NCBI GenBank assembly: GCA_023230025.1
Contig: JALNYD010000025.1
Span: 1-18,380, forward strand
DNA: 18,380 nucleotides
Reading direction: 5' to 3'
Source: Candidatus Cloacimonadota bacterium
Lineage (GTDB): Bacteria > Cloacimonadota > Cloacimonadia > Cloacimonadales > Cloacimonadaceae
Of this stretch, positions 1 through 6,906 are shown in pieces (the first letter of the stretch is position 1; each line of letters opens with the position of its first letter). The notes below the pieces were generated by a model that did not search any database, was not told where the DNA came from, and saw nothing but the letters and a program-made list of their open reading frames with translations. Position numbers and translations under genes: made by a program.

Positions 1-205
1 ACCCTTCACCAGAAAATCAAGGTGCTGCACTCATCCGGTATTAGCCCAAGTTTCCCTGGGTTGTCCCCGATTTGAGGGTAGATTACCTACGTGTTACTCA
101 CCCGTTCGCCACTCTCATATCCCCGAAGGGATACTACCGTTCGACTTGCATGCCTAATCCACGCCGCCAGCGTTCGTCCTGAGCCAGGATCAAACTCTCC
201 ATCAT
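1..205 (-). rRNA. 16S ribosomal RNA, 5' end (partial, runs off left edge)
   Basis: The reverse complement contains the universal 5' small-subunit motif AGAGTTTGATCCTGGCTCAG at 179-198, followed by the conserved GACGAACGCTGGCGGCGTG stretch, the GGCGAACGGGTGAGTAAC block and the ACTTGGGCTAATACCGGATGAG region. Counting eight bases back from the 27F site puts the mature 5' end near 205, by analogy with the E. coli numbering. Only about the first 200 nucleotides are in the window; the remainder, and any spacer, tRNAs and 23S gene, lie to the left. A six-base-pair hairpin (201-206 with 212-217) straddles the predicted 5' end and could take part in processing. The exact mature end is inferred. Confidence 0.97.
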
Positions 206-267
206 TATAAAAATGATTAGAACTGACAAGAGCTTCATTTCACTGTTTCTCTATAGCACTCTATAAC

Positions 268-279
268 TTTCAAAGATCA
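268..279 (-). promoter_or_regulatory. boxA-like antitermination site in 16S leader
   Basis: On the minus strand this reads TGATCTTTGAAA, close to the boxA consensus TGCTCTTTAACA (and to the TGTTCTTTGAAA forms I recall from other 16S leaders). It lies about 63 bases upstream of the 16S 5' end. In known systems boxA in the nascent leader RNA recruits NusB-NusE (S10) to make rRNA transcription resistant to Rho termination. The position and match support the call; binding is inferred. Confidence 0.6.
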
Positions 280-415
280 TTCCTTGCCATCCGGGCAACA
301 AGCTCAGCAGCAAGGTTTCGTCACTTTCTGAATAGCCCTTTTTTTGTCAATACATATTTTATGCCTTCATGCTACACAATGGGCATGCGTGCCGGCTATC
401 TATATTGCCCACAGG

Positions 416-443
416 ATGATATGAAATGTGAAAAAAAGTTCAA
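416..443 (-). promoter_or_regulatory. Candidate rRNA operon promoter
   Basis: On the minus strand TTGAAC (438-443, 4/6 match to the -35 consensus) is followed by a 16-base spacer containing a T-run and then TATCAT (416-421, 5/6 match to TATAAT). Transcription would begin near 409, giving a leader of about 200 bases that includes the boxA-like site. It is the best sigma70-like pair I see in this region, but some FCB bacteria use divergent promoter consensus sequences, so confidence is modest. Confidence 0.35.
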
Positions 444-491
444 CCGCGTAGATTTTCTCCCCGCAGTTGACAACCTTACTTGAAGTCCAAC

Positions 492-575
492 CCCATTAGT
501 TATCGTCACGATGCCGTTACCTTGTGGTCACAAAAGTAACGACAAGGTGACCACATCGTGACGATAACCAATGGG
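492..575. repeat. 84-base near-perfect inverted repeat with GTNAC pentamers in two 11-base-spaced triplets
   Basis: Arms 492-531 and 536-575 are 40 bases each around the loop AAAA (532-535). The outer 21 bases (492-512 against 555-575) pair with one mismatch; the inner 19 pair with five. Six odd palindromes of the form GTNAC start at 505, 516, 527, 536, 547 and 558, so each arm carries three at 11-base (about one helical turn) spacing. Each arm also contains an 11-base odd palindrome, ATCGTSACGAT form (right arm complete; left arm lacks only its first A-T identity). It lies between the protease terminator and the candidate rRNA promoter. It could be a protein-binding operator, a folded transcript or a small non-autonomous mobile element; the sequence alone does not decide. 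Confidence 0.85.
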
Positions 576-649
576 CATGAAAGCTTGTGAATCCCATGGC
601 ATCATTCAGGCTAAAGAGCAATAAGGGATAGAGGGTTTGCCATAGCCCT

Positions 650-682
650 GAAAGAGAAAACCCGATGCCGTATGGCACCGGG
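650..682 (-). terminator. Rho-independent terminator of the secreted protease gene
   Basis: On the minus strand CCCGGTGCC, loop ATAC, GGCATCGGG forms a nine-base-pair stem (661-669 with 674-682, one G-U wobble), followed at once by TTTTCTCTTTC. It begins 29 bases past the protease stop codon. The plus-strand side also has a T-rich tail (TATATTTTTT), so it might work in both directions, though no plus-strand gene feeds it. Confidence 0.85.
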
Positions 683-710
683 TATATTTTTTATGATTCC
701 TGGATCAGGA

Positions 711-3700
711 TTACTTCATCATGATCATCTTGCGGGTAGAACTATAGGTTCCAGATTTCATACGGAAGAAATACAAGCCGCTGGACACCTGACGCCCGTT
801 ATCATCATTACCATTCCAAATGATTTGGTGTTCACCCGGGCTCATTGTTGAGTTCAGCAAGCTACGTACTTTCTGTCCCTTTTGGTTAAAAATATCCAGG
901 CTAACTTCCGCGGTTTCTTTGACGCTGAAGCTAAGAGTGGTGCTGGGATTGAAGGGATTGGGGAAAGCGCCCTTGAGTTCAGTGGCGAGTACCGGAGCGG
1001 TGTTGTCGACATTAGGAGTGCTCTGGTAAACATTTCCGGAGCGGTTATAGCTTCCCATGTAGCAATTCCATTCAATGCTGTAAGCTGGACGTTTGATATC
1101 GATTACAAAGATTCCGGTATTGCTGGGGATCACTATATCCAGATCTCCATCCAGATCTATATCGGCCAGAGCAGCGGACACCTTGAGATTTCCTCCCACG
1201 TTAATGGGGAAGTTCGCGGATTCAGTCCCATCCAGGCGTACAGAGTGCAGGAGACCTGAGGTATCGCCGAAGATAATTCCAGCAAGATTATCGTGATCAA
1301 ATCTTGCCACTACTGGGGTACAATCCACCATTTTGCCAACCGCAATGGGAGAGCCGGGAATATCCAATCCAGCCAAATCCATAACATGAATGTTACCGTT
1401 AGCAGTGATGAGGATGATCTCTTTGCTATCATCGTTGTTTACATCGGCTACAATAGCACTGGTCTTGATTTGTTCACCGATATTCTTTTGGAAGAGCACT
1501 GAGCCATCATGATTAATGGCATAAAGGTAGCCACTGGTGCTTGTTGCAACAAGGATTTCTGGATGATCATCACCATCCAGATTGGCTATTGTGAGAGCAT
1601 TCTGACTGCCACCTTCAAGGCTTAACGGGAAGCCAGCGATATTTTGACCTGTTGCAGGATCGATGGCATTGAGACTACCGGAAAGGCTGCAGGCCAGAAT
1701 CTCCAAAGTGCCGTCACCATTCAGATCGGCAACAGCAGCGGGAGCCAGGTAAGCGCCCGAAAGAGACACTGGGAAATTTGGATAATTGCTGCCATCAGGA
1801 TTGAAGACCAGTAAAGAACCATTCTGAGTGATGGCAATCACTTTGGGATTGCCGGCACCTGTAAGGGTGGCGATGATTGGGCCATTCCGCAGACTACCAC
1901 CGGCAGGATTGCTCCAAAGTTGAGTTCCGGCAGAGTTGAAGGCAACCACGTTATTTGTGGAAAGGCTTGCAGCAAAGCCAAAGGTACCATTCCCCTGGAG
2001 ATTGCTCATGGCAATGGAACCCACCACGTTGGCACCCAAGTTTAAGGGGAAATTGCTCAATTGAGTTTCACCATTGAACTGCATAATGTTAATCTTGTTA
2101 AGCTGATCACCAAAAACAATTTCCTGAGTGCCATTGGCTTCGATGTCCACAAGGATGGGTGAACCGGAAGAAGCGCCACCTGCATCAACAGGCCAGCCTG
2201 CTTGCACCAGGGAAAGATTGATTTCGATTGGCAGGGTTTTGTGATAAGGGAAAGCAGAGCTGTTGTTTGCCCGGATATCGAGCTCGAAAAGAATGGGTTC
2301 GGAAGCCAGGGATGAAATGGTATCGAAAGTGAAAGTGCTGGTATTCCAGGCAGAGGATCCGGCAAACAGATACCCCTCCTGGCCATAGGTGGATACTGAA
2401 TCCACAATGGTGATTCCGGGATAATTCGTTCTTAAGGTTGCAGTAAGGTTTTGAGCATCCATCCACAACACACCATGACCAGTCATAACATTACCCAGCT
2501 TGACCGATAAGCCGACAGTTTCTCCAGGATTGGGCACACCATCGCCATCGCCATTAATCTCGGTGATGGAAACATCTTCCTTGATGATATTAGGTATTTT
2601 ATCATACATAGTAGCGGTAAAGGCATTGATGCGGCCGGTACCGAGTTTACCTACATAGCTGGGATTAAGATCATCAATGGGATCTGCAGTGTACATCAGA
2701 CGGTCACGCAATTGCTGCGAAGTGTATTCAGGGTGTAAAGATTTTACGAGCGCAGCGACTCCAGCAGCCACAGGGCTGGCCATGGAAGTGCCGCCATACG
2801 AATCATAGCCATTGCCACCAATAATTGTTGAGAGGATGCCATCTCCTGGAGCGCAAATATCGATAGGTTCACCATAATCGGAGAAGCTTGCCTTGATATC
2901 GTTAACATTAGTAGCCGCAACGTTTAGGGCATTGGTGCAGTCAGCAGGATAATCCTGATAACTGGAAGTATGCTCAAGGTTTTCATTGCCAGCTGCGGCA
3001 ACCACAGTAGCTCCAAGAGCGGTAACATAGTTCACGATGCTATTGGGATAAGTTCCGCTTCCGGGCCCACCCCAACTGGCATTGATGATGTCGGCACCTA
3101 CTTCGCCGGCATATTTTACCTGATCATAGGCAAACTGGACACCGGTGGAATTCTGATTATCCGGGGCACCTTTGCAGGCCAGGATCGAGACGATCGGGGA
3201 TGTTCCCACCACACCGATTTCATTGTGACCCACAGCACCAGCGCAACCAGCCACATGAGTCCCATGATCGTTATAAGCCCAGGTTTGGATGGGATTGTTG
3301 TCATTGCCCACAAAGTCCCAACCGACGAGGTCATCGATTTTATTCCCACCTTCGGCGGCATCGGCATTGTTTCCTCCAGTAATAGTACCGGCATCCCAGT
3401 TGATGGTCATGCCAGGAGCTTCTGCAGGATTGATCCAGAGGTTTGCCCGCAGGTCAGGATGATTCCATTTTACGCCGCTATCGGTAATGGCAACTACAAC
3501 ATCGTGGGAACCCATTACATAGTCCCACGCATCAAAGCTTTGCAAACGGGTGTGAGTATACTGCATAGACAGCATGGGATCATTGGGGACAAACTTTTGC
3601 CGATTGATGCCTTCCAACTCTGCATAAATCAGATGCTTATCTTTGCTGAGAGCTGCCACTGCTTCATCAATGCGATCGTCAGAAGCGAGCATAATGCGGT

Positions 3701-3995
3701 AGTGGTTCTGCAGATAGATACCATTGTCATTCCATGCAGGATCTTTGACATAGGGATGCATCTGTTTTAGTTCTACAATCTGGTATTCAACAGCCAGAGC
3801 GTCAAAGCTTTCCAGGCCTGTGTGAACCACACCGTTTTGGATAGAATAATCAAGCCTTCCGTCTATATTTGGGATTGTTTTTTCAGTAAAGCAGCCGATT
3901 ATCGTGCGGGATTGAAACCAGTAGGGATCAAACTTCACGGCAAATGCGACTGTGCTAACAATGATCAGCATGAATAGAATCATCAGCTTTTTCAT
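711..3995 (-). CDS. Secreted subtilisin-like (S8) serine protease with beta-propeller-type repeats and C-terminal sorting domain
   Basis: This is a 1094-residue protein read from the ATG at 3995, which has GAGG five bases upstream; a GTG at 4001 is possible but overlaps that ribosome site. Residues 1-19 are a signal peptide ending AFA. A prodomain-like segment is followed by the S8 domain (about 160-440) with the full catalytic set: Asp172 in ITDSG, His244 in DHGTHVAG, oxyanion Asn337 in AAAGNE, Ser404 in GTSMASP. A segment with NGDGDGVPNPGE follows near 480. Then come eight VCBS/FG-GAP-like repeats of about 47 residues with motifs such as ADLNGDGTLEILA, starting near 617, 665, 709, 756, 804, 850, 897 and 944. 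The end (about 1008-1094) is an NPFNPST-type FlgD-like Ig domain ending RKMIMMK, as in FCB cell-surface sorting domains. It probably digests extracellular protein; the substrate is unknown. Confidence 0.93.
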   Translation of the reverse strand: MKKLMILFMLIIVSTVAFAVKFDPYWFQSRTIIGCFTEKTIPNIDGRLDYSIQNGVVHTGLESFDALAVEYQIVELKQMHPYVKDPAWNDNGIYLQNHYRIMLASDDRIDEAVAALSKDKHLIYAELEGINRQKFVPNDPMLSMQYTHTRLQSFDAWDYVMGSHDVVVAITDSGVKWNHPDLRANLWINPAEAPGMTINWDAGTITGGNNADAAEGGNKIDDLVGWDFVGNDNNPIQTWAYNDHGTHVAGCAGAVGHNEIGVVGTSPIVSILACKGAPDNQNSTGVQFAYDQVKYAGEVGADIINASWGGPGSGTYPNSIVNYVTALGATVVAAAGNENLEHTSSYQDYPADCTNALNVAATNVNDIKASFSDYGEPIDICAPGDGILSTIIGGNGYDSYGGTSMASPVAAGVAALVKSLHPEYTSQQLRDRLMYTADPIDDLNPSYVGKLGTGRINAFTATMYDKIPNIIKEDVSITEINGDGDGVPNPGETVGLSVKLGNVMTGHGVLWMDAQNLTATLRTNYPGITIVDSVSTYGQEGYLFAGSSAWNTSTFTFDTISSLASEPILFELDIRANNSSAFPYHKTLPIEINLSLVQAGWPVDAGGASSGSPILVDIEANGTQEIVFGDQLNKINIMQFNGETQLSNFPLNLGANVVGSIAMSNLQGNGTFGFAASLSTNNVVAFNSAGTQLWSNPAGGSLRNGPIIATLTGAGNPKVIAITQNGSLLVFNPDGSNYPNFPVSLSGAYLAPAAVADLNGDGTLEILACSLSGSLNAIDPATGQNIAGFPLSLEGGSQNALTIANLDGDDHPEILVATSTSGYLYAINHDGSVLFQKNIGEQIKTSAIVADVNNDDSKEIILITANGNIHVMDLAGLDIPGSPIAVGKMVDCTPVVARFDHDNLAGIIFGDTSGLLHSVRLDGTESANFPINVGGNLKVSAALADIDLDGDLDIVIPSNTGIFVIDIKRPAYSIEWNCYMGSYNRSGNVYQSTPNVDNTAPVLATELKGAFPNPFNPSTTLSFSVKETAEVSLDIFNQKGQKVRSLLNSTMSPGEHQIIWNGNDDNGRQVSSGLYFFRMKSGTYSSTRKMIMMK

Positions 3996-4035
3996 GGGCA
4001 CCTCGGATTAGTTTTTTTTCATTGTTTTGGATCGG

Positions 4036-4063
4036 CTCATATAGTCAAGCCCTTTTTGTTCAA
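4036..4063 (-). promoter_or_regulatory. Candidate promoter of the secreted protease gene
   Basis: In the 77-base gap after recG the minus strand has TTGAAC (4058-4063), a 16-base spacer, and TATGAG (4036-4041, 4/6 to TATAAT). The start site would be about 35 bases before the protease ATG. The arrangement TTGAAC-N16-TAT is the same as in the candidate at 416-443. The match is modest, and readthrough from recG cannot be excluded because I see no terminator in the gap. Confidence 0.3.
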
Positions 4064-4072
4064 GGATAGACA

Positions 4073-6175
4073 CTAATACAAGATAAGCTCTTCTTTTTTA
4101 ATATAATTAGCAAAGTAGATATTCCTGACAAGTTCGTGCTTTCCTTCGCGTAAAAATGGGTCATCCTTGATGATGGCAAAGGCGTCTGTTCTGGCTTTTG
4201 CCAAAATATGTTGATCCCGAATCAGATTTGCAAAATGGAATTGAGGCATTCCGGCTTGTTCAAGGCCAAACAACTCACCCGGTCCCCGAAGTTCGAGATC
4301 CTTTTCTGCAACCAGAAAGCCATCATTGGTTCTGGCCATCGTTGCCAGGCGTTCCCTGGCCATCGCACTCAAAGGTTGATGCTCAATCAGAAAGCAATAT
4401 GCCTGATCGGCACCGCGCCCAACCCTGCCTCTTAGCTGGTGCAATTGAGCCAGACCAAAACGTTCAGCATGCTCGATAACCATCACCGAGGCATTGGCTA
4501 CATCAACTCCGACCTCAATAACTGTTGTGGAGACCAGTATGTTGATCTCTCCGGATTTGAAGCGCCGCATGATCTCATCCTTGATCGCAGCAGTCATTCT
4601 CCCATGCATCAAATCAACTTTATACTCTTTGAATACCTTGGTACTGAGGTATTCATGCAGGCGTTGCGCATCCAATAATGCCAGCTTTTCACTTTCTTCC
4701 ACCAGGGGGCATACAAAATAGGCTTGCCTGCCCAAACTCAATTCTTTGTGCACATCATTGAACACAGTATCCAGCTTGCGTTCATTGCGAATCAGAGTGA
4801 TAACTGCCTTTCGCTGGGGAGGCATTTCATCGATCTGGCTTACCTGGAGATCACCATAAACGGTCATAGCCAGAGAGCGGGGAATGGGCGTAGCAGAAAG
4901 GTAAAGTAAATCGGGATGATCACTGTGCCTGGCCAGGCTGGCCCTTTGCTCCACCCCAAAGCGATGTTGTTCGTCCACAGCAACAAATCCCAGCCGGGCA
5001 AAGACCACATCTTTTTGAATCAGGGCATGAGTACCGATAATGATCTGTCCGCTTTGGGTTCGGATCACTTCCTTCTGTGCGGCTTTACCCTTGTATGAGC
5101 CCCCTTTGAGCAGGATTATTGGTATTTCCAGGCCTTCCAGCAATATTGAGATATTTTGGTAATGCTGTTCTGCAAGAATCTCGGTTGGTGCCATCAAAGC
5201 AGCCTGAAAGCCGTTTTCAACTGCCAGCAGCATGGCAAATAGGGTTACAATGGTCTTCCCGCTGCCAACATCACCTTGCACCAGGCGCGACATCTGCTGC
5301 GCTGAGCACATGTCATCAAAAATCTCTTTGATAACCCGCACTTGAGCTTTGGTAAGCTGAAAACTCAGCCGAGCTTTCAATGCCCGAGTGAGCAGCTTTT
5401 TGTTTTCGAAGAGGATGCCATGCTGATTTTGATTGTGGTGCACGCGATGTCTGGCCCACATAATCTGACTATAGAAGAACTCTTCATAGACAAAGCGGGT
5501 ACGGCACTGATCGATGCGATCCAGATGCTGGCCAAAGTGCATCATCTGCAAAGCATCCCTGCGTCCTTTGAACTGGTATTTTTCAAGGATATCATCCGGC
5601 AGTGATTCATGTACATAGGGCAGAAACTTCTCGAATGTATTAAGGACAATATTACGAATCTGAGCCTGGGAGATCCCTTCGGTGAGGGGATAGATGGGCA
5701 GAATAGACCGAGTTTTCCAAAAATCCCCTTCCACATCTTTATCGTCATCAATCAATTCAAAGGAAGGGTGATTCATCTGAAGCTGGGAATTGAACTCGCT
5801 TAGCGTACCGCTAAGCCAGATGCGGCGACCGGGCTGGAAAATCTTTTCATATGATGCCGGATAGCTGAACCAGACGCAAACAAGCTTCATCTGAGAATCG
5901 TTCACACCCAGATGAAGTATCTTTTTCCCCTTACTGCTACTCCGCACATCAATCCAGGAAATCTCGGCAGTTAAGGAAACCAGATCCCCAACCTGGAGAT
6001 TCTGCAAGGTGGGATTCAGCAATCTGCTAAGATAGTTGCGGGGGAAAAACTCCAGCACATCCTGCGCTGAGTGAATGCCTAATCTGGCAAGCAACCGCGC
6101 ACGATGCTCCCCCACTCCCTTAATGAACTTGACTGAAGTGGCCAGAGGATCAGTATTGGTGTTCTTTTGCTCCAT
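4073..6175 (-). CDS. recG: ATP-dependent DNA helicase RecG
   Basis: RecG is a monomeric superfamily 2 helicase that remodels stalled replication forks and Holliday junctions in the cytoplasm. The 700-residue length fits the family. The N-terminal wedge/OB region (about 60-140, with LSGTLSEFNSQLQMNHPSFE-type residues) precedes the motor domains: Walker A GDVGSGKT at 301-308, APTEILAEQH near 329, the DEQH box at 401-404 followed by RFG, SATPIPRSLAMTVYGDL from 427, and the C-terminal TTVIEVGVDV and QLRGRVGRG motifs. The ATG at 6175 has no clear Shine-Dalgarno sequence, which is odd among its neighbours, but no better start exists before the conserved N-terminus. It stands 95 bases after the response regulator and may be cotranscribed with it or have its own promoter. 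Confidence 0.97.
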   Translation of the reverse strand: MEQKNTNTDPLATSVKFIKGVGEHRARLLARLGIHSAQDVLEFFPRNYLSRLLNPTLQNLQVGDLVSLTAEISWIDVRSSSKGKKILHLGVNDSQMKLVCVWFSYPASYEKIFQPGRRIWLSGTLSEFNSQLQMNHPSFELIDDDKDVEGDFWKTRSILPIYPLTEGISQAQIRNIVLNTFEKFLPYVHESLPDDILEKYQFKGRRDALQMMHFGQHLDRIDQCRTRFVYEEFFYSQIMWARHRVHHNQNQHGILFENKKLLTRALKARLSFQLTKAQVRVIKEIFDDMCSAQQMSRLVQGDVGSGKTIVTLFAMLLAVENGFQAALMAPTEILAEQHYQNISILLEGLEIPIILLKGGSYKGKAAQKEVIRTQSGQIIIGTHALIQKDVVFARLGFVAVDEQHRFGVEQRASLARHSDHPDLLYLSATPIPRSLAMTVYGDLQVSQIDEMPPQRKAVITLIRNERKLDTVFNDVHKELSLGRQAYFVCPLVEESEKLALLDAQRLHEYLSTKVFKEYKVDLMHGRMTAAIKDEIMRRFKSGEINILVSTTVIEVGVDVANASVMVIEHAERFGLAQLHQLRGRVGRGADQAYCFLIEHQPLSAMARERLATMARTNDGFLVAEKDLELRGPGELFGLEQAGMPQFHFANLIRDQHILAKARTDAFAIIKDDPFLREGKHELVRNIYFANYIKKEELILY

Positions 6176-6270
6176 GATGTCAAGATGAGCCAGAGCTAAA
6201 AGCTGTCAAGCAAGGGTTGAAAGACTGGAGCAAGCCAGAGATTCTGTCGCGGGTGAACCCAAAATGGGAT

Positions 6271-6900
6271 CTACCGGTTTTTCTTCAGGCTATCCAACTG
6301 CGGTTTCACATGAATTTCATAGCATTCCGGACAAATGGAATGCGAGAACATGGTATCTGTATGCTCAGAGATGTAACCTTCCACTTCCTGCCAGTAATCT
6401 TTGTCGGCACGGATCTTTTTGCAATAGGAGCAGATAGGCAGCAGCTTTTCCAGAGAGCGGATTTGCATTGCCGCTTTTTCCAGTTCCTGACGTTGCTTTT
6501 CCATGCGTAGGGCGGATTTTACCCTTTGCACTAATTCCAGGTTTGAGAAGGGTTTACTGATGTAATCCATTGCCCCCAGTTCAAAGCTCCGGGCAAGGGG
6601 TTCCATGTTGTCGTCCAGGGAAGCAGCAGTGATCATAATGATGGGGATATTGGTAAGGGTGGGATCCTGCTTGATCCACTCCAGCACATCATAACCGCTG
6701 AATCCCGGCATCATGATATCAAGCAGCAAGAGATCCGGAGGATTATGAGTAACCTCCTCCATCATTGTCTTACCGCTGAAGAAAAGCTTCAGGTTTAAAT
6801 ATCCTGCCTGAGTGAGCACAGTTTTTATCAGCTTGAGGTTGATCTCATCATCATCTGCAACATAGATTTTCATATCTTTGATTTCATCGAAGTTATACAT
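6271..6900 (-). CDS. Response regulator with receiver domain and Cys-rich C-terminal tail
   Basis: A 209-residue protein. The receiver domain (about 10-130) has the acidic cluster Asp16-Asp18, the phosphoacceptor Asp61 in LLLLDIMMPG, Thr91 in MITAAS and Lys116 in ISKPFSN, so it should be phosphorylatable. A short coiled linker (132-152) leads to a tail with two CxxC pairs, Cys157/Cys160 (ICSYCKKIR) and Cys190/Cys193 (CPEC), with His180 and His187 nearby. This fits a small zinc-binding module that I recall at the C-terminus of similar regulators in other phyla. There is no DNA-binding or known output domain. It begins six bases after the ctpA stop, so it is translated with it. No sensor kinase is in the window; partner and output are unknown. 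Confidence 0.88.
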   Translation of the reverse strand: MYNFDEIKDMKIYVADDDEINLKLIKTVLTQAGYLNLKLFFSGKTMMEEVTHNPPDLLLLDIMMPGFSGYDVLEWIKQDPTLTNIPIIMITAASLDDNMEPLARSFELGAMDYISKPFSNLELVQRVKSALRMEKQRQELEKAAMQIRSLEKLLPICSYCKKIRADKDYWQEVEGYISEHTDTMFSHSICPECYEIHVKPQLDSLKKNR

Positions 6901-6906
6901 TGGAGC

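Larger units (their letters stand above)
206..710. other. Non-coding region upstream of 16S (rRNA leader, promoter zone, inverted repeat, terminator)
   Basis: I find no convincing protein gene or tRNA here. Read on the minus strand in transcription order, it holds the intrinsic terminator of the secreted protease gene (650-682), a long inverted repeat (492-575), a sigma70-like promoter candidate (416-443), an isolated TTGACA (345-350), a boxA-like sequence (268-279) and a short hairpin at the 16S 5' end. It most likely separates the protease gene from the rRNA operon and carries the rRNA promoter and leader. Confidence 0.8.

Noticed and set aside
251..267. Direct repeat TATAGAG-TGC-TATAGAG on the minus strand near boxA
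   Set aside because: Two seven-base copies in an A/T-rich leader are easily expected by chance, and no -35 element sits at the right distance for a -10 reading.
345..350. Perfect TTGACA on the minus strand upstream of 16S
   Set aside because: No acceptable -10 hexamer lies 16-18 bases downstream (positions 322-328 read AAAGTG or GAAAGT), so I do not call a promoter from it.
2970..3770. Plus-strand open frame of 266 codons
   Set aside because: It is antisense to the catalytic domain of the S8 protease and has no recognisable motif or ribosome site.
6186..6209. TTGACA (6204-6209) as a recG promoter
   Set aside because: The best -10 at 16 bases is CATCTT (3/6) and the start site would fall at the recG ATG itself; too weak to annotate.
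6222..6270. Possible terminator between the response regulator and recG
   Set aside because: Only short stems (CCC/GGG around ATTTT; CTGG/CCAG around a six-base loop) without a U-tract are present, so readthrough into recG is as likely.
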